Shown piece after piece: positions 8,148 to 17,341 of a DNA stretch of 64,000 bases. A program made the translations under genes and the position numbers. The DNA lies in contig CAIWCD010000024.1 in assembly GCA_903911145.1 (NCBI GenBank), positions 228,827 to 292,826 on the forward strand, read 5' to 3'. A model generated the notes under the pieces. That model was not told the origin of the DNA and searched no databases. It was given only the letters and a program-made list of their open reading frames with translations. Numbering within the stretch: the first letter of the stretch is position 1; each line of letters begins with the position of its first letter. Source of the DNA: an uncultured delta proteobacterium. GTDB taxonomy: Bacteria > Myxococcota > Myxococcia > Myxococcales > 40CM-4-68-19.

Positions 8148-9398
8148 ATGTCGAGCCTCTATAAATCGCCGGGCGTTCACATCGAGTCGGCGGGCGACCG
8201 GTACATTCCGCTCGAGCGCGTGCGCACGGGTGTCTGCGCGTTTCTTGGCGTCACGTCGAAGGGGGCGCGCAACGAGCCCACCAAGATCGGCTCGTGGGAG
8301 CAGTACAAGAAGCTGTTCGGCGATGACGAGAGTCACATGGCGCAGGGCGTGCGGGGCTTCTTCGCCAATGGCGGGAGCGAAGCATACGTCCTCAATATCG
8401 CGCCGGCCGGCGGACTCGACCCCGTGCCCGACGATTACATCGGCAACCAGGGGAGCGAAGAGCGCGGGCTGCGCAAGCTCGAGCGCCTCGATGACGTCGA
8501 CCTGATCGCCGCTCCCGATCTCGCTGGCCAGTACGGCAAGTCAGTCGGATTTCCCGAGCGCTCCAACGTGCTCGCCGTCCAGCGCGCAATCGTCGATCAT
8601 TGCGAACTTCTCCACGACCGGTTCGCCATCCTCGATGCGCCGCGCAACTTGTCCGTCGACGAGGTCCTGGCGTGGCGGAAGAATTTCGATAGCTCGCACG
8701 CGGCGCTCTACTACCCGTGGATCAAAGTGCGCATCGGGGAGAACGTCGGCGAGCCGATCCCTCCATCGGGTCACGTCGCGGGCCTGTTCGCACAGTACGA
8801 CAAGAGCGAGGGCGTCCACCGCGCCGCTGCAAACGTGAAGCTCGAGGGGATTGTCGATGTCGCGACCCGCCTGAAGAAGCGCGAGCGCGACCACCTCTTC
8901 GATCACCAGATCAACACGCTCGTGCCCTTTCCCGGTCGCGGCTTGCGCACCTGGGGAGCCCGAACGCTCTCGAGCGACGCGCAGTGGAAGCAAATCAACG
9001 TGCGCCGCATCTTCATTCTGGTTCGCAAGAGCATCGACATCTACGCCCAGTGGGTGGTGTTCGAGCCGAACGAGCCGTCGCTCTGGAAGAAGCTGACCCG
9101 CTCGATTGAAGTCTTTCTCGGCGACCTCTGGACGGAGGGCGCACTGCTCGGCGCGAGCAAGGGCGAGGCCTTCTACGTCAAGTGCGACGAGGAGACGAAT
9201 CCTCCAGAGACGCGGGATGTCGGGCAGCTGATCGTCGAGATCGGCATCTCGCCCGTGCGTCCCGCGGAGTACATCATCGTGCGCATCCACCAGTTCACGC
9301 GCGAGCACACGGACGCCGACAAGGAGGCCTCGGATGAAGAGGCCAAACTGGAATCAGCGCGGGCGGCAGAGGCAGCGCGGGCGGCGGCGGAAGGCTAG
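8148..9398 (+). CDS. Contractile sheath protein 2 (phage tail sheath family)
   Basis: The 416-residue product opens with YKSPGVHIESAGDRYIPLERV and carries the same landmarks as sheath 1: FLGVTSKG, ANGGSEAYVLNIAP, VDLIAAPDL, LYYPWIKV, the LSSDAQWKQINVRRIF block and QWVVFEPNEPSLWKKL. Sheath 1's low-complexity insertion is replaced by a shorter loop. The C-terminus is a charged Ala/Glu helix. AGGAG lies nine bases before the ATG. Multiple sheath paralogues are normal in PVC/Afp-type particles, where minor sheaths may sit near the baseplate or cap. It is followed by the second tube gene, giving a sheath-tube, sheath-tube order. Confidence 0.92.
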   Translation: MSSLYKSPGVHIESAGDRYIPLERVRTGVCAFLGVTSKGARNEPTKIGSWEQYKKLFGDDESHMAQGVRGFFANGGSEAYVLNIAPAGGLDPVPDDYIGNQGSEERGLRKLERLDDVDLIAAPDLAGQYGKSVGFPERSNVLAVQRAIVDHCELLHDRFAILDAPRNLSVDEVLAWRKNFDSSHAALYYPWIKVRIGENVGEPIPPSGHVAGLFAQYDKSEGVHRAAANVKLEGIVDVATRLKKRERDHLFDHQINTLVPFPGRGLRTWGARTLSSDAQWKQINVRRIFILVRKSIDIYAQWVVFEPNEPSLWKKLTRSIEVFLGDLWTEGALLGASKGEAFYVKCDEETNPPETRDVGQLIVEIGISPVRPAEYIIVRIHQFTREHTDADKEASDEEAKLESARAAEAARAAAEG

Positions 9399-9644
9399 CC
9401 GAGGGTCGAGTTGCGGCAGCTTGATTCCGTTCGGCCTGCGGCGTGGTGGGCTGACGGCGGCTTGTCTGGGTCGCTGACACTCAAGAGAACCTGTGTCTGG
9501 GCAAGCGGTTGCGACTGGTGGCCGCGTCCATTGGCGGCTACCCCCTAGTCAGCCTGTTCCATCCATGGTAGACTGTCGCGAGCTGAAGGGCTGTCCTCAA
9601 GTCGTGCGCGTTTGCGCAGCTTCGGGGCGCTCCGGAGGAACTGC

Positions 9645-10097
9645 ATGGCCCCGCCTGGAAAGCGACGCGATCCGCACACAACCTCCTCGTTCAAGGTTGA
9701 GATCGACAACATCGAGGTCGCGACGTTCCGGAAAGTCTCGGGCGTCAAGAGCGAGACCGAGGTGTTCGAGTACCAGGAGGGAGGCAACAATGAGACGATC
9801 TACAAGCTCATTGGGCAGACCAAGTATTCGAACGTGATCCTCTCGATCGGCTTCACCGCAGACCCGTCGTTCTTCAAGTGGCGCGATGAGGTGCATACGA
9901 GCGGTGGCAGCGGGAAGATCTCCCGTCGCAATGGCTCCATCGTGCAGCTCGATCGCGATGGCAAGACCGAGATCAGCCGCTGGAACTTCCAGAAGGCCTG
10001 GCCGGTGCGCTGGGAGATGAGCGACTTCGACACTTCGTCGGGGCAGGCGACCATCGAGACGATCGAGCTGGCTGTCGAGCGGATCGTCAAGGCTTAG
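9645..10097 (+). CDS. Inner tube protein 2 (T4 gp19-like, Pvc5-type)
   Basis: The 150-residue product has the conserved tube pattern SSFKVEIDNIEVATFRKVSG, then ETEVFEYQEGGNNETIYKL, followed by W(N)FQKAWPVRW and a closing helix AxExIELAVERIVKA. This version resembles the second, baseplate-proximal tube of eCIS particles more than the main tube. The start is ATG 9645 with GGAGG seven bases upstream; an earlier in-frame ATG at 9612 is less likely. The 246-base gap before it (9399-9644) shows no gene. Confidence 0.88.
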   Translation: MAPPGKRRDPHTTSSFKVEIDNIEVATFRKVSGVKSETEVFEYQEGGNNETIYKLIGQTKYSNVILSIGFTADPSFFKWRDEVHTSGGSGKISRRNGSIVQLDRDGKTEISRWNFQKAWPVRWEMSDFDTSSGQATIETIELAVERIVKA

Positions 10098-10142
10098 GGC
10101 AAGCGGTTTCGAAGCGCGGCTTTGCGAGACCAAGAGGCGAAG

Positions 10143-13100
10143 ATGTCCGAGAGCACGGTCGAGACGACGACGAGCGGAGTGTCCCTGGAGAGCATTCTCT
10201 GGGCCGCCGCGGAGCGCTGGAGCGACGAGCCAGGGCTGGTCGATCGCGCGGAGTTTGCGGATTACATCTTCGACGCCTGGGGCGCGGATTCCCCGAGCGA
10301 GGAGTTCGTATCGCGCTTCTTCGACGGCGACCCGACAATCGCCCGTCCGAGTGACATGGCGGAGGCGGTCTCGCGTGCATCGCGCAGCCGCATGCACACG
10401 TACAACTTCGACCTCAACCGGCTCGAGTACGTGGTGATCGAAGACGCGGAACAGGTCGTGCTCGTCAGCGACGACGGACAGTTCGCGCTGCCGAACGATG
10501 ACTACGTTCTGCGCGCGATCGAGCGCGCGATCATCCCCGGAACGAAGGAGCCGCTCAACAGCAGCGGGCCCTATTCGCGCAAGCAGGACGGGACGCCGCG
10601 CGCCTACTTCGTGCGCCGCTCCGGGGAGATTTTTGCTATCGACGTCGAGCAGCTCTCGAAGACGGTTCAGCAGGCGCAGCGCGACCTCAAGCCGGTCTTC
10701 GCGCCCGTCCTCGAGCAGGTGAACGACCGTCTGATGCCGTTCAATCCGACGCGCACGGCGATGATGCCCAATCGAGAGGTCGAACTGTTGCGCAAGGAGC
10801 CGCGCATCTCGACCTGGATAGCGCCTCCTCCGCGAAAGCGTCTCGTGAGCGGACCCGTCTCGGCGCTGGGCGCGGGGCTTGACGCGCCTGCCAACGCTGA
10901 CACCGCAGTGCTGCTGCTCCTGCCGGACGGGACCCTTGCTCGACCGGTGATCGGCTCGGGGAGCCGCTGGCGCGACATGGTGAGCGATTGGACCGCTCGC
11001 GCTGCGATGATCTCGGTCGACGCGTCTGCGCGCCCAGACGCGGTGATGGACGAGCGGCGCTACGCCATCCAGACCGATCGCGTGGTCGCCATCTTCTCGG
11101 GCGTGCGCACGTCTGCGGAATCGGACGACGCACCGGGCGAACTCGGGTTTACTTCGCAGACGCGAGGCGAGGCGATTGCTGCCGCGCGCATGCTGCAGGC
11201 CAACATTCGCGTCCTCGGCGACGACGACCTCGCGCAGGCCGTTCTGGGCGGGGCCCAGCTGGTCTCTGGATTGGCCGCACCGATCATTGCCGATGCCCGG
11301 ACCGGCACCGGCTTCTGGCTGCAGCCAGAAATCTACTTCCAGCCGTCGAGCAGCGATCGCGACTATGCCTCGCGAGAGGTGTCGCTGCGTTCCGATGGTT
11401 ACTCCAACGCCGCGCTTGAGAACCAGTTGGCAGCCCCGCAGCAGGAGTTCGTCTCCGCGCAGGGCGCGACGAGCGACATTTCGAGCGGAGCCACGAGCGA
11501 TCCATGGTCCAACTGGGCGCTTCAAGCCGGAGGCCAGCTTGATCCTGCGGTCGCCTCGACGGCGCTGCGGAATCGCGATGTCGAAGGCGGCAGCGTCTCG
11601 GTTCCGACGGACCCCAGCGCTCTGACACGCTTTGCTCGCCGAGACCGCGAGATCGGCGCTGGCGTCGACGCGGCCAGCTCGTCGGCCGCTTTTTCGGCGC
11701 TGGGCGAGGGTGCTCCCATTCGGATGCCGAGCGAGCGCGTAATTGCGTTCCGTGCGCCCGACGGTGCATTGGTGTTCCAGCCGCAGGCCAACACGCAGGT
11801 CCGCCTCGCTTCCGTCCACCGTTCGGTCGGTGATGCAGACGACCTTCCCAGCGGCGCCGTTGCCTTCGCGCCGTCTCCGCGGCGTTTCTCGGCCTCGATC
11901 GGTACGCGGTCTGGTGCACTCCCGGCAACGGCGCTTGCAGCCCTCGCGACGGCGCTCAATCGCACTGCCGCCGCGAGTGGCTACAAGCTCCCACGCGTCC
12001 TCTCGCTGGATTCCGCTGAGGATGCGATTCCCGTGGGGCGCGCCATCTCCTCCTCGCTCTCGGAGTACGCGCCGCAGCGCTCGCGGGCGATGCTCACGGA
12101 AACGCCACAGCTGACCGGATCGGTTGGGCGGATGGTCCTGTCTCTTCCGTTCCCGAGCGCTGGCGAAGTTGTCGTCGGCGCCGATCTCGACGAGGCGCTC
12201 CAGGCGTGGATGGTCGCTCCGGCCGTCTCCGTCGGAGACACCGCGTCGGCGTTTGCGAGCGGCGGCTATTCGCAGGTGAGCACTCCGGGCGCGAGCTTCA
12301 TGGGCGGGGCAGTCGGCGGAGCAGTCGCTGGCGGCCTCGCGCTGCAAAGCTTCGGATCCTCAGGGTACTCCGCACCAGCGCTCTCGAACGCCGAATTGGT
12401 GTCGAGCGGCAATGGCGGGTCGTTCGAATCGCTGAGCAGCGATGGTGTGTCGGGCGGTGCTGCGTCTGGTGGCTCCGTGTCCGGTCTCGACGCGGCTGCG
12501 TTGACCGTGCCGTCGCTCTCTGGCCCAGGGTTTGTCGTTGCCGCCGCTGGTGCAACCCAGACGGTGTTCTCCGACAGTCCGATTGATCTGGCCGCGCAAC
12601 ATGGCTCAGCTCGGGCGCTGGCGGACCGCGCGCTCTTTGCTCTGCAGATCCCTGGTGCAGCGGACAGCCTCGCCTCGCGCGCAGCGTTGGCGCGGCTCCC
12701 TCGATTGCTCTCCCGCGCCCTTGGCGCCTCCGGTAGCTGGATGCCAGGTGCGGGCACCCCGCTGCCTCAGCCAGTGCGCGACTTTGCGCTCTCCGGACCG
12801 TTTGATCTCCCCGAGCTTGCCGCGATCGGCCCGATACCGGAGCGCGACGCGGGTGCACCGGTCCCGACTCGGGTGCTGAATCCGGGCGAGGAAGAGATCG
12901 AAATTCCCATGCCGCTCTGGACGCAGATGGGACGGGGCCGTCTCTCGTCGACCGATGCGATCATGGCGTCGCCACGGATGCCTCCGGGGCTTGCGCCGCC
13001 CCTCGGCGTCTATCGTCTGGTCTCTCCTGAGCCGGTTGACTTCACCGCGGGCGCGCCCGAGTCGACGCCGGGCATCGTCAATCTACAGGGGCCGACGGAG

Positions 13101-14855
13101 CTTGGGCTGCAACGGTCTCTCGCGGGCGGCGTCGAAGCGAACCAGCTCGGTGGGCGATTTATTCTCGGACGGATCCCTCTGGCGGACGGCGAGACGGCAG
13201 TCACTTCGAGCGGCCGTATGCGGGTCGGTGCACCTGTCTTCGGTGGTGATGCTGCGCTGATCTCGGGCGCTGGAGGAGACGCAGTTGCGCGCGCGCCCTA
13301 TTTCGCTGGCGGGGCCAACCTACTCGGCGGCGAGGCCCCGTCTGGCGCACTCGTCTCGAGCAGCAGTGGCGGCCTGCAGGTCGCGGCCCAGCCCTCGATG
13401 CAGATGCCGGAGGTACCCGATTTCGACACGCCTGCGATCGCTCCGTCGTCGAGCGGCCGGCCGTTCGCGAGTGCTCTGCGCTCAGCCTTGAAGATGAGCG
13501 ATGACGTCGGTGGACGCACGATGCCCGCCGACAGCGCCATGTCGTCGAGCGCCCCCTCGTCGAGCCCGTCGTTCTTCTCGGGCGGCAGGATGCAAGGCTT
13601 CTCCGGGGCTGGACCGTCGGGATTCAACGGCACGTCCGGCGTCGTGGGCGGAACGAATTCTCTCCTCTCGAGTGCGCCGCAAGGTGGCCTCGTGGCGGGC
13701 GGAACGAGTTCCCTCGTCTCCGGCTCATCGCAGGGTGGCCTCGTGGCGGGCGGAACCTCTTCGCTCGTCTCCGGTTCATCGCAGAGTGGTCTCGTGACGG
13801 GCGGGACCTCTTCGCTCGTCTCGGAAGCACCGCAAGGCAGCTTTGTGTCTGGCGGTATCTCGCCTTCCGTCGTCGCTCCCTCTGCGGCGGTCGCGTCTGG
13901 CGCAGGTGCGATTGGCAGCAGCGCGTCGAATTTCGCGAACGGCTCATCGAGCACGACTGGATCCATCGGTGGGCTCCGCGCAGGCGCCTGGAGCGGCTCG
14001 TCTCGCGCCGAGGGCGGTTACACGCCCTGGGTCTATGGTTCGCGATTCTCTCCGTCGGAGCAGAGCCACGGCGGCGTCGATCTCTTCTCGGGTTCCCGCC
14101 TCAATCGGCCGAACTATCCGACGCTGCCCGCGATGCTCCGCTTCCGTTACATCGGCGCACCGCTCTGGTGGTCCGCAACGACGGGCAGTTGGGCCGCTGG
14201 AGCGAGCAGCGACAACACCAGCGACGTCGGAGGTAGTCAGCTCGGGCGGTCTCTGCGCTCGGGATTGAGTGCAGCCAACTCGGCAGCGAATATCTGGCGC
14301 TCGATCTTCGTTTCTCCCGGACGTCAGGGGCCCGGTGGGACGAGCGGGTCCGACGGCGCGAGCGCCAGCGACGCAGGCGCGATCGACCAGACGTGGGACC
14401 GCAGCGCCGACAGCATGGCCTCTTTGTCTAGTCGGATGGCGCTCATCGCTGTCGGCGTCGGTGGCGGCGCGGCAGCCGCAGCCGACGGTGCGGCTGCTTC
14501 CTCGAGCGCAGGTCCGGAGACGGTCTACGTTGCGATGGATTCCGCAGGCCGTGCAGGGACAACGACCGGCGGCGCAAAGTCTCTCTCTCCCAGCGAACTC
14601 TCGATGAGGATCGTGGCTGCGATTCCTCCTTCGCCGCCGCCGCTCGCCGACATGGCCGCGGCCTCGTCGACGAACGTCGAGGCGCGCCCCCGCCATGTCC
14701 GCGCTCCCGGTCACCATGGACATGGCGACGAGCAGAAGGGCGAAGAGGGCATGAGCCGCGCGAAGATCGAAGGCTCGGTCGACGCCATCGCCCAGCGCAT
14801 CTATCACCGCATCGTCCGCCGCCTCGAGGCCGATCGCGAGCGGTTCGGCGGGTAG
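10143..14855 (+). CDS. 1,570-residue low-complexity CIS-locus protein of unknown function
   Basis: ATG 10143 is chosen with a GAGGCGAAG purine run just upstream; an in-frame codon at 10122 would add seven residues. The first 250 residues look folded, while most of the remainder is Ser/Ala/Gly/Val-rich with tandem repeats near 13683. A charged C-terminal helix IAQRIYHRIVRRLEADRERFGG-like segment closes the protein; I recall similar short C-terminal helices in proteins at this position of other eCIS loci, but this is memory, not a search. There is no signal peptide, membrane segment or enzyme motif. It sits between tube 2 and the LysM adaptor, so a tape-measure, baseplate-linker or cargo-carrier role is possible. 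Most of its length seems unlikely to be globular. Confidence 0.75.
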   Translation: MSESTVETTTSGVSLESILWAAAERWSDEPGLVDRAEFADYIFDAWGADSPSEEFVSRFFDGDPTIARPSDMAEAVSRASRSRMHTYNFDLNRLEYVVIEDAEQVVLVSDDGQFALPNDDYVLRAIERAIIPGTKEPLNSSGPYSRKQDGTPRAYFVRRSGEIFAIDVEQLSKTVQQAQRDLKPVFAPVLEQVNDRLMPFNPTRTAMMPNREVELLRKEPRISTWIAPPPRKRLVSGPVSALGAGLDAPANADTAVLLLLPDGTLARPVIGSGSRWRDMVSDWTARAAMISVDASARPDAVMDERRYAIQTDRVVAIFSGVRTSAESDDAPGELGFTSQTRGEAIAAARMLQANIRVLGDDDLAQAVLGGAQLVSGLAAPIIADARTGTGFWLQPEIYFQPSSSDRDYASREVSLRSDGYSNAALENQLAAPQQEFVSAQGATSDISSGATSDPWSNWALQAGGQLDPAVASTALRNRDVEGGSVSVPTDPSALTRFARRDREIGAGVDAASSSAAFSALGEGAPIRMPSERVIAFRAPDGALVFQPQANTQVRLASVHRSVGDADDLPSGAVAFAPSPRRFSASIGTRSGALPATALAALATALNRTAAASGYKLPRVLSLDSAEDAIPVGRAISSSLSEYAPQRSRAMLTETPQLTGSVGRMVLSLPFPSAGEVVVGADLDEALQAWMVAPAVSVGDTASAFASGGYSQVSTPGASFMGGAVGGAVAGGLALQSFGSSGYSAPALSNAELVSSGNGGSFESLSSDGVSGGAASGGSVSGLDAAALTVPSLSGPGFVVAAAGATQTVFSDSPIDLAAQHGSARALADRALFALQIPGAADSLASRAALARLPRLLSRALGASGSWMPGAGTPLPQPVRDFALSGPFDLPELAAIGPIPERDAGAPVPTRVLNPGEEEIEIPMPLWTQMGRGRLSSTDAIMASPRMPPGLAPPLGVYRLVSPEPVDFTAGAPESTPGIVNLQGPTELGLQRSLAGGVEANQLGGRFILGRIPLADGETAVTSSGRMRVGAPVFGGDAALISGAGGDAVARAPYFAGGANLLGGEAPSGALVSSSSGGLQVAAQPSMQMPEVPDFDTPAIAPSSSGRPFASALRSALKMSDDVGGRTMPADSAMSSSAPSSSPSFFSGGRMQGFSGAGPSGFNGTSGVVGGTNSLLSSAPQGGLVAGGTSSLVSGSSQGGLVAGGTSSLVSGSSQSGLVTGGTSSLVSEAPQGSFVSGGISPSVVAPSAAVASGAGAIGSSASNFANGSSSTTGSIGGLRAGAWSGSSRAEGGYTPWVYGSRFSPSEQSHGGVDLFSGSRLNRPNYPTLPAMLRFRYIGAPLWWSATTGSWAAGASSDNTSDVGGSQLGRSLRSGLSAANSAANIWRSIFVSPGRQGPGGTSGSDGASASDAGAIDQTWDRSADSMASLSSRMALIAVGVGGGAAAAADGAAASSSAGPETVYVAMDSAGRAGTTTGGAKSLSPSELSMRIVAAIPPSPPPLADMAAASSTNVEARPRHVRAPGHHGHGDEQKGEEGMSRAKIEGSVDAIAQRIYHRIVRRLEADRERFGG
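13683..13835 (+). repeat. Three tandem 51-bp units coding GGLVAGGTSSLVSGSSQ-like segments
   Basis: Units begin at 13683, 13734 and 13785, an exact 51-base period. A diverged unit precedes them (13632) and another follows (13836). The high nucleotide identity points to recent duplication inside the large CIS-locus gene. Confidence 0.85.
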
Positions 14856-14900
14856 TCTTCCACTCTTTCTGCAGCAGGATATTCAGGCCAGGAGAACGAT

Positions 14901-15524
14901 ATGGCTCTCGAGAAGGCTCAGCTCATCAACGTGGATACGAGCGATTCGTACTCCGTGCTCTTCAACCCGAAGGAGTACTCGGTCCAGAAGAGTGTGCAGT
15001 GGGAGCCGCACAAGGCGCCCGGCCTCGACCTGCCCGAGCAGCAGTTCACCTCCGGAAATGCGTCGGTCCTGAGCGTCGAGCTCTTCTTCGACACCTATGA
15101 GGCCAAGACCGACGTGCGCACCACGCACACGGACAAGGTCATGGGCCTCACGCTGGTCAATGCCGACAAGCACCGCCCGCCGCTCGTGATGTTCCAGTGG
15201 GGCGGCTTCACGTTCAAGGGCGTCGTCGAGAGCCTGACCTTGCGCTACACGATGTTCCTCTCGGATGGAAAGCCGTGCCGCGCGGTCGCGAGCATGACGA
15301 TCAAAGAGGCGCAGACGGCGGCCGAGCAGGTGCAGGAGAAGCCGCGAAACTCGCCCGACCACACCAAGCGCCGCACGGTGAAGCACGGTGACACGCTGGC
15401 GCTGATCGCGCATGAGGAGTACGACGACCCGGCCGAGTGGCGCCGCATCGCCGACGCGAATGGACTCACCGATCCGAAAGACGTCAAGCCCGGTACGGTG
15501 CTGACGTTGCCGCCGATTCTCTAG
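14901..15524 (+). CDS. LysM baseplate adaptor (Pvc7-like)
   Basis: The 207-residue product has an N-terminal beta domain (VLFNPKEYSVQKSVQWEPH, FDTYEAKTDVR, VMFQWGGFTFKGVVESL) and a C-terminal LysM module from about residue 157 (RRTVKHGDTLALIAHEEYDDPAEWRRIADANGL... VLTLPP). In eCIS and phage tails such proteins (gp53/gpX/Pvc7-like) join the inner baseplate around the spike-hub. AGGAGA lies six bases before the ATG. It is followed at 40 bases by the spike gene. The LysM here probably mediates protein packing rather than murein binding, by analogy with the family. Confidence 0.85.
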   Translation: MALEKAQLINVDTSDSYSVLFNPKEYSVQKSVQWEPHKAPGLDLPEQQFTSGNASVLSVELFFDTYEAKTDVRTTHTDKVMGLTLVNADKHRPPLVMFQWGGFTFKGVVESLTLRYTMFLSDGKPCRAVASMTIKEAQTAAEQVQEKPRNSPDHTKRRTVKHGDTLALIAHEEYDDPAEWRRIADANGLTDPKDVKPGTVLTLPPIL

Positions 15525-15564
15525 CCTTAAGCGCACCCGCGAACGATTCGAAGAGGATGAGCTG

Positions 15565-16242
15565 ATGGCGAACTTCTATAAGCACATGCAGACGGCGCAC
15601 GAGGCGGCCGCGACTGGCGATGCCAAGCAGTACGGCGTCGAGATCGCGATCGTCACCAACACGAAGGACCCGGACAAGCTGGGTCGCGTGAAGGTGAAGT
15701 TCCCCCGCCTCGACGGAGCGCCTGAGAGCAACTGGGCACGCGTCTCGCAGCCGGCGGCCGGCGCTGGGCGCGGCTTCTACTGGATCCCCGAAGTCGAGGA
15801 CGAAGTCCTGGTGGCGTTCGAGCGCGGCGAGTCCAGCCAGTGCTACGTCATCGGCGCGCTCTGGAACGGCAAGGACAAGCCGATGTCCGACGCGTACAAC
15901 GACGACAACTCGACCCGCATGATCCAGACGAAGAGCGGGCACAAGATCGTCTTCGAGGACAAGGACGGCAAAGAGAAGATCATCATCGCCGACAAGTCGG
16001 GCAAGCGGACCGTGACGTTCGATGTGAAGGCCAAGAAGTTCCTCATCGAGGCGGCCGAAGGGGACATCGAGATCAAGGCGGAGAAGAAGATCATCATCTC
16101 CTGCCAGGACCTCGAGATTCACACCGACAAGACGGGCAAGATCGACATCGGCACCACGTTCGACTTGAAGATGGGCGACACGAGCAACATGAAGTGCTCG
16201 AAGACGCTCAACATCAAGGCGCAGCGAGTGAACATCAACTGA
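15565..16242 (+). CDS. Stand-alone gp5/gpV-like OB-fold spike protein
   Basis: The 225-residue product has the gpV/VgrG OB pattern: GVEIAIVTNTKDPDKLGRVKV, then FYWIPEVEDEVLVAFERGE and YVIGALWNGKDKP, then a repeated beta region (KKFLIEAAEGDIEIKAEKKI and similar) predicted to form the spike needle. In Pvc8 and VgrG this domain is fused behind a gp27-like hub. No hub precedes it here, so the protein is short. The start is ATG 15565 with GAGGATGAG upstream. There is no PAAR tip or toxin extension. The hub must be elsewhere or replaced by another protein. Confidence 0.85.
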   Translation: MANFYKHMQTAHEAAATGDAKQYGVEIAIVTNTKDPDKLGRVKVKFPRLDGAPESNWARVSQPAAGAGRGFYWIPEVEDEVLVAFERGESSQCYVIGALWNGKDKPMSDAYNDDNSTRMIQTKSGHKIVFEDKDGKEKIIIADKSGKRTVTFDVKAKKFLIEAAEGDIEIKAEKKIIISCQDLEIHTDKTGKIDIGTTFDLKMGDTSNMKCSKTLNIKAQRVNIN

Positions 16243-16279
16243 CGTGGGCGTGCGGCGGCGCCAGCAGAGAGGCAGTTGC

Positions 16280-17332
16280 TTGACCCGCCCCGATCGCGCT
16301 GGTAGCAGATTGCGCGTGCGGCGCTCCCTCGCGGGTTCATTTCGGCTGTCGGTTGCGAGCGGCGCGGCGATCGTGGCGCTGCTCGCGGCGCGGCCTGCAC
16401 GCGCGGGAGACAACGATCTCCTCCTCTGGACGCTCGGCAATCCAGACAGCATGATCACCTGCACGATCTGCGATGGCAGCGACAACACGCGCGTGGCGGG
16501 AGACCCTCTGGCGCAGACGCGCTTTGCGCGAATGACGGCTGCGCTGGGCCTTGCGTTTGTGCCTGGCTTTGGCGAAACCGCCGCGTCGATCGGGCAGGCC
16601 GGATTCGAGATCGGGTTCACTCAATCGGCGCGCATTCTCAGCATCAATGCGAACGAGTGGGCGACTGACGGATCGTGGAACGCGTCTTCGCCCGCACTTC
16701 CTCAGGCGCAGCAATTCAGCCAGCCGCCTGGCGCGCTGATGCTCTCCTCGTTGACCATCCGCAAGGGGATCGGCGGATCGTTCGACATCGGCGCGTTCGC
16801 GACCTACCTCGCCGAGTCGCAGATGTTCGCGCTTGGAGCCGAGGTGCGCGGGGCGCTGATCGACGGTATCGACTACGCGCCTGACCTGTCGATTCGTGCC
16901 TGGGGCGCGCGGGTCGTGGGAACGCGCGAGCTCGACCTGACGATGGCGGGAGCGGACGCGATGCTCTCGAAGAGTTTCGGCGTCTCGGGCTCGGTCAAGC
17001 TGCAGCCGTACGGCCAGTTCGGCGTCGTGCTCATCAATGCCACGTCTGGTGTGATCGACTTCAACCCGGCGCACCAGGACTTGAAGAATCCGACCTCTGC
17101 GGACGGAGTGTTCGGCGACATCCACATGCTGGAGAATCGCTACAACCGCGCTGCCGCTGGTCTGCGGATCGTGGCGGGCGCGGCCGTGATCGGTCTCGAA
17201 GGTGATTACGCGTTCGGGACCAGTCCGGTACAGCACAACGCGCTTCCGGCCTCCGGTGGCGTTGTTCCGCCGACACCGACGCAGACGACGCACCAGATCG
17301 GCATCGACGCCCATCTCGGTCTGCAGTTCTAG
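16280..17332 (+). CDS. Predicted outer-membrane beta-barrel protein
   Basis: TTG 16280 is preferred because AGAGAGG lies seven bases upstream; it gives a 350-residue protein with a classic signal peptide (Arg-rich n-region, SVASGAAIVALLAA core, ARPARA-G cleavage). A GTG at 16244 and one at 16316 are alternatives. The mature part alternates short amphipathic strands and ends in LGLQF with a terminal Phe, the BAM recognition pattern for outer-membrane proteins. Two Cys in CTICDG near the N-terminus may bond. No specific family was recognised. The gene starts soon after the CIS spike but is probably a separate unit. Confidence 0.7.
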   Translation: MTRPDRAGSRLRVRRSLAGSFRLSVASGAAIVALLAARPARAGDNDLLLWTLGNPDSMITCTICDGSDNTRVAGDPLAQTRFARMTAALGLAFVPGFGETAASIGQAGFEIGFTQSARILSINANEWATDGSWNASSPALPQAQQFSQPPGALMLSSLTIRKGIGGSFDIGAFATYLAESQMFALGAEVRGALIDGIDYAPDLSIRAWGARVVGTRELDLTMAGADAMLSKSFGVSGSVKLQPYGQFGVVLINATSGVIDFNPAHQDLKNPTSADGVFGDIHMLENRYNRAAAGLRIVAGAAVIGLEGDYAFGTSPVQHNALPASGGVVPPTPTQTTHQIGIDAHLGLQF

Positions 17333-17341
17333 AGAGCTCTC

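Noticed and set aside
9597..12347. Long minus-strand open frame of 916 codons opposite the large CIS protein
   Set aside because: GC-rich antisense shadow: composition is Arg-rich and no protein motif is seen, while the plus-strand frame fits the CIS gene order.
15565..16242. VgrG with toxin extension
   Set aside because: The product is only 225 residues, with OB and spike repeats and no C-terminal effector or hub domain.
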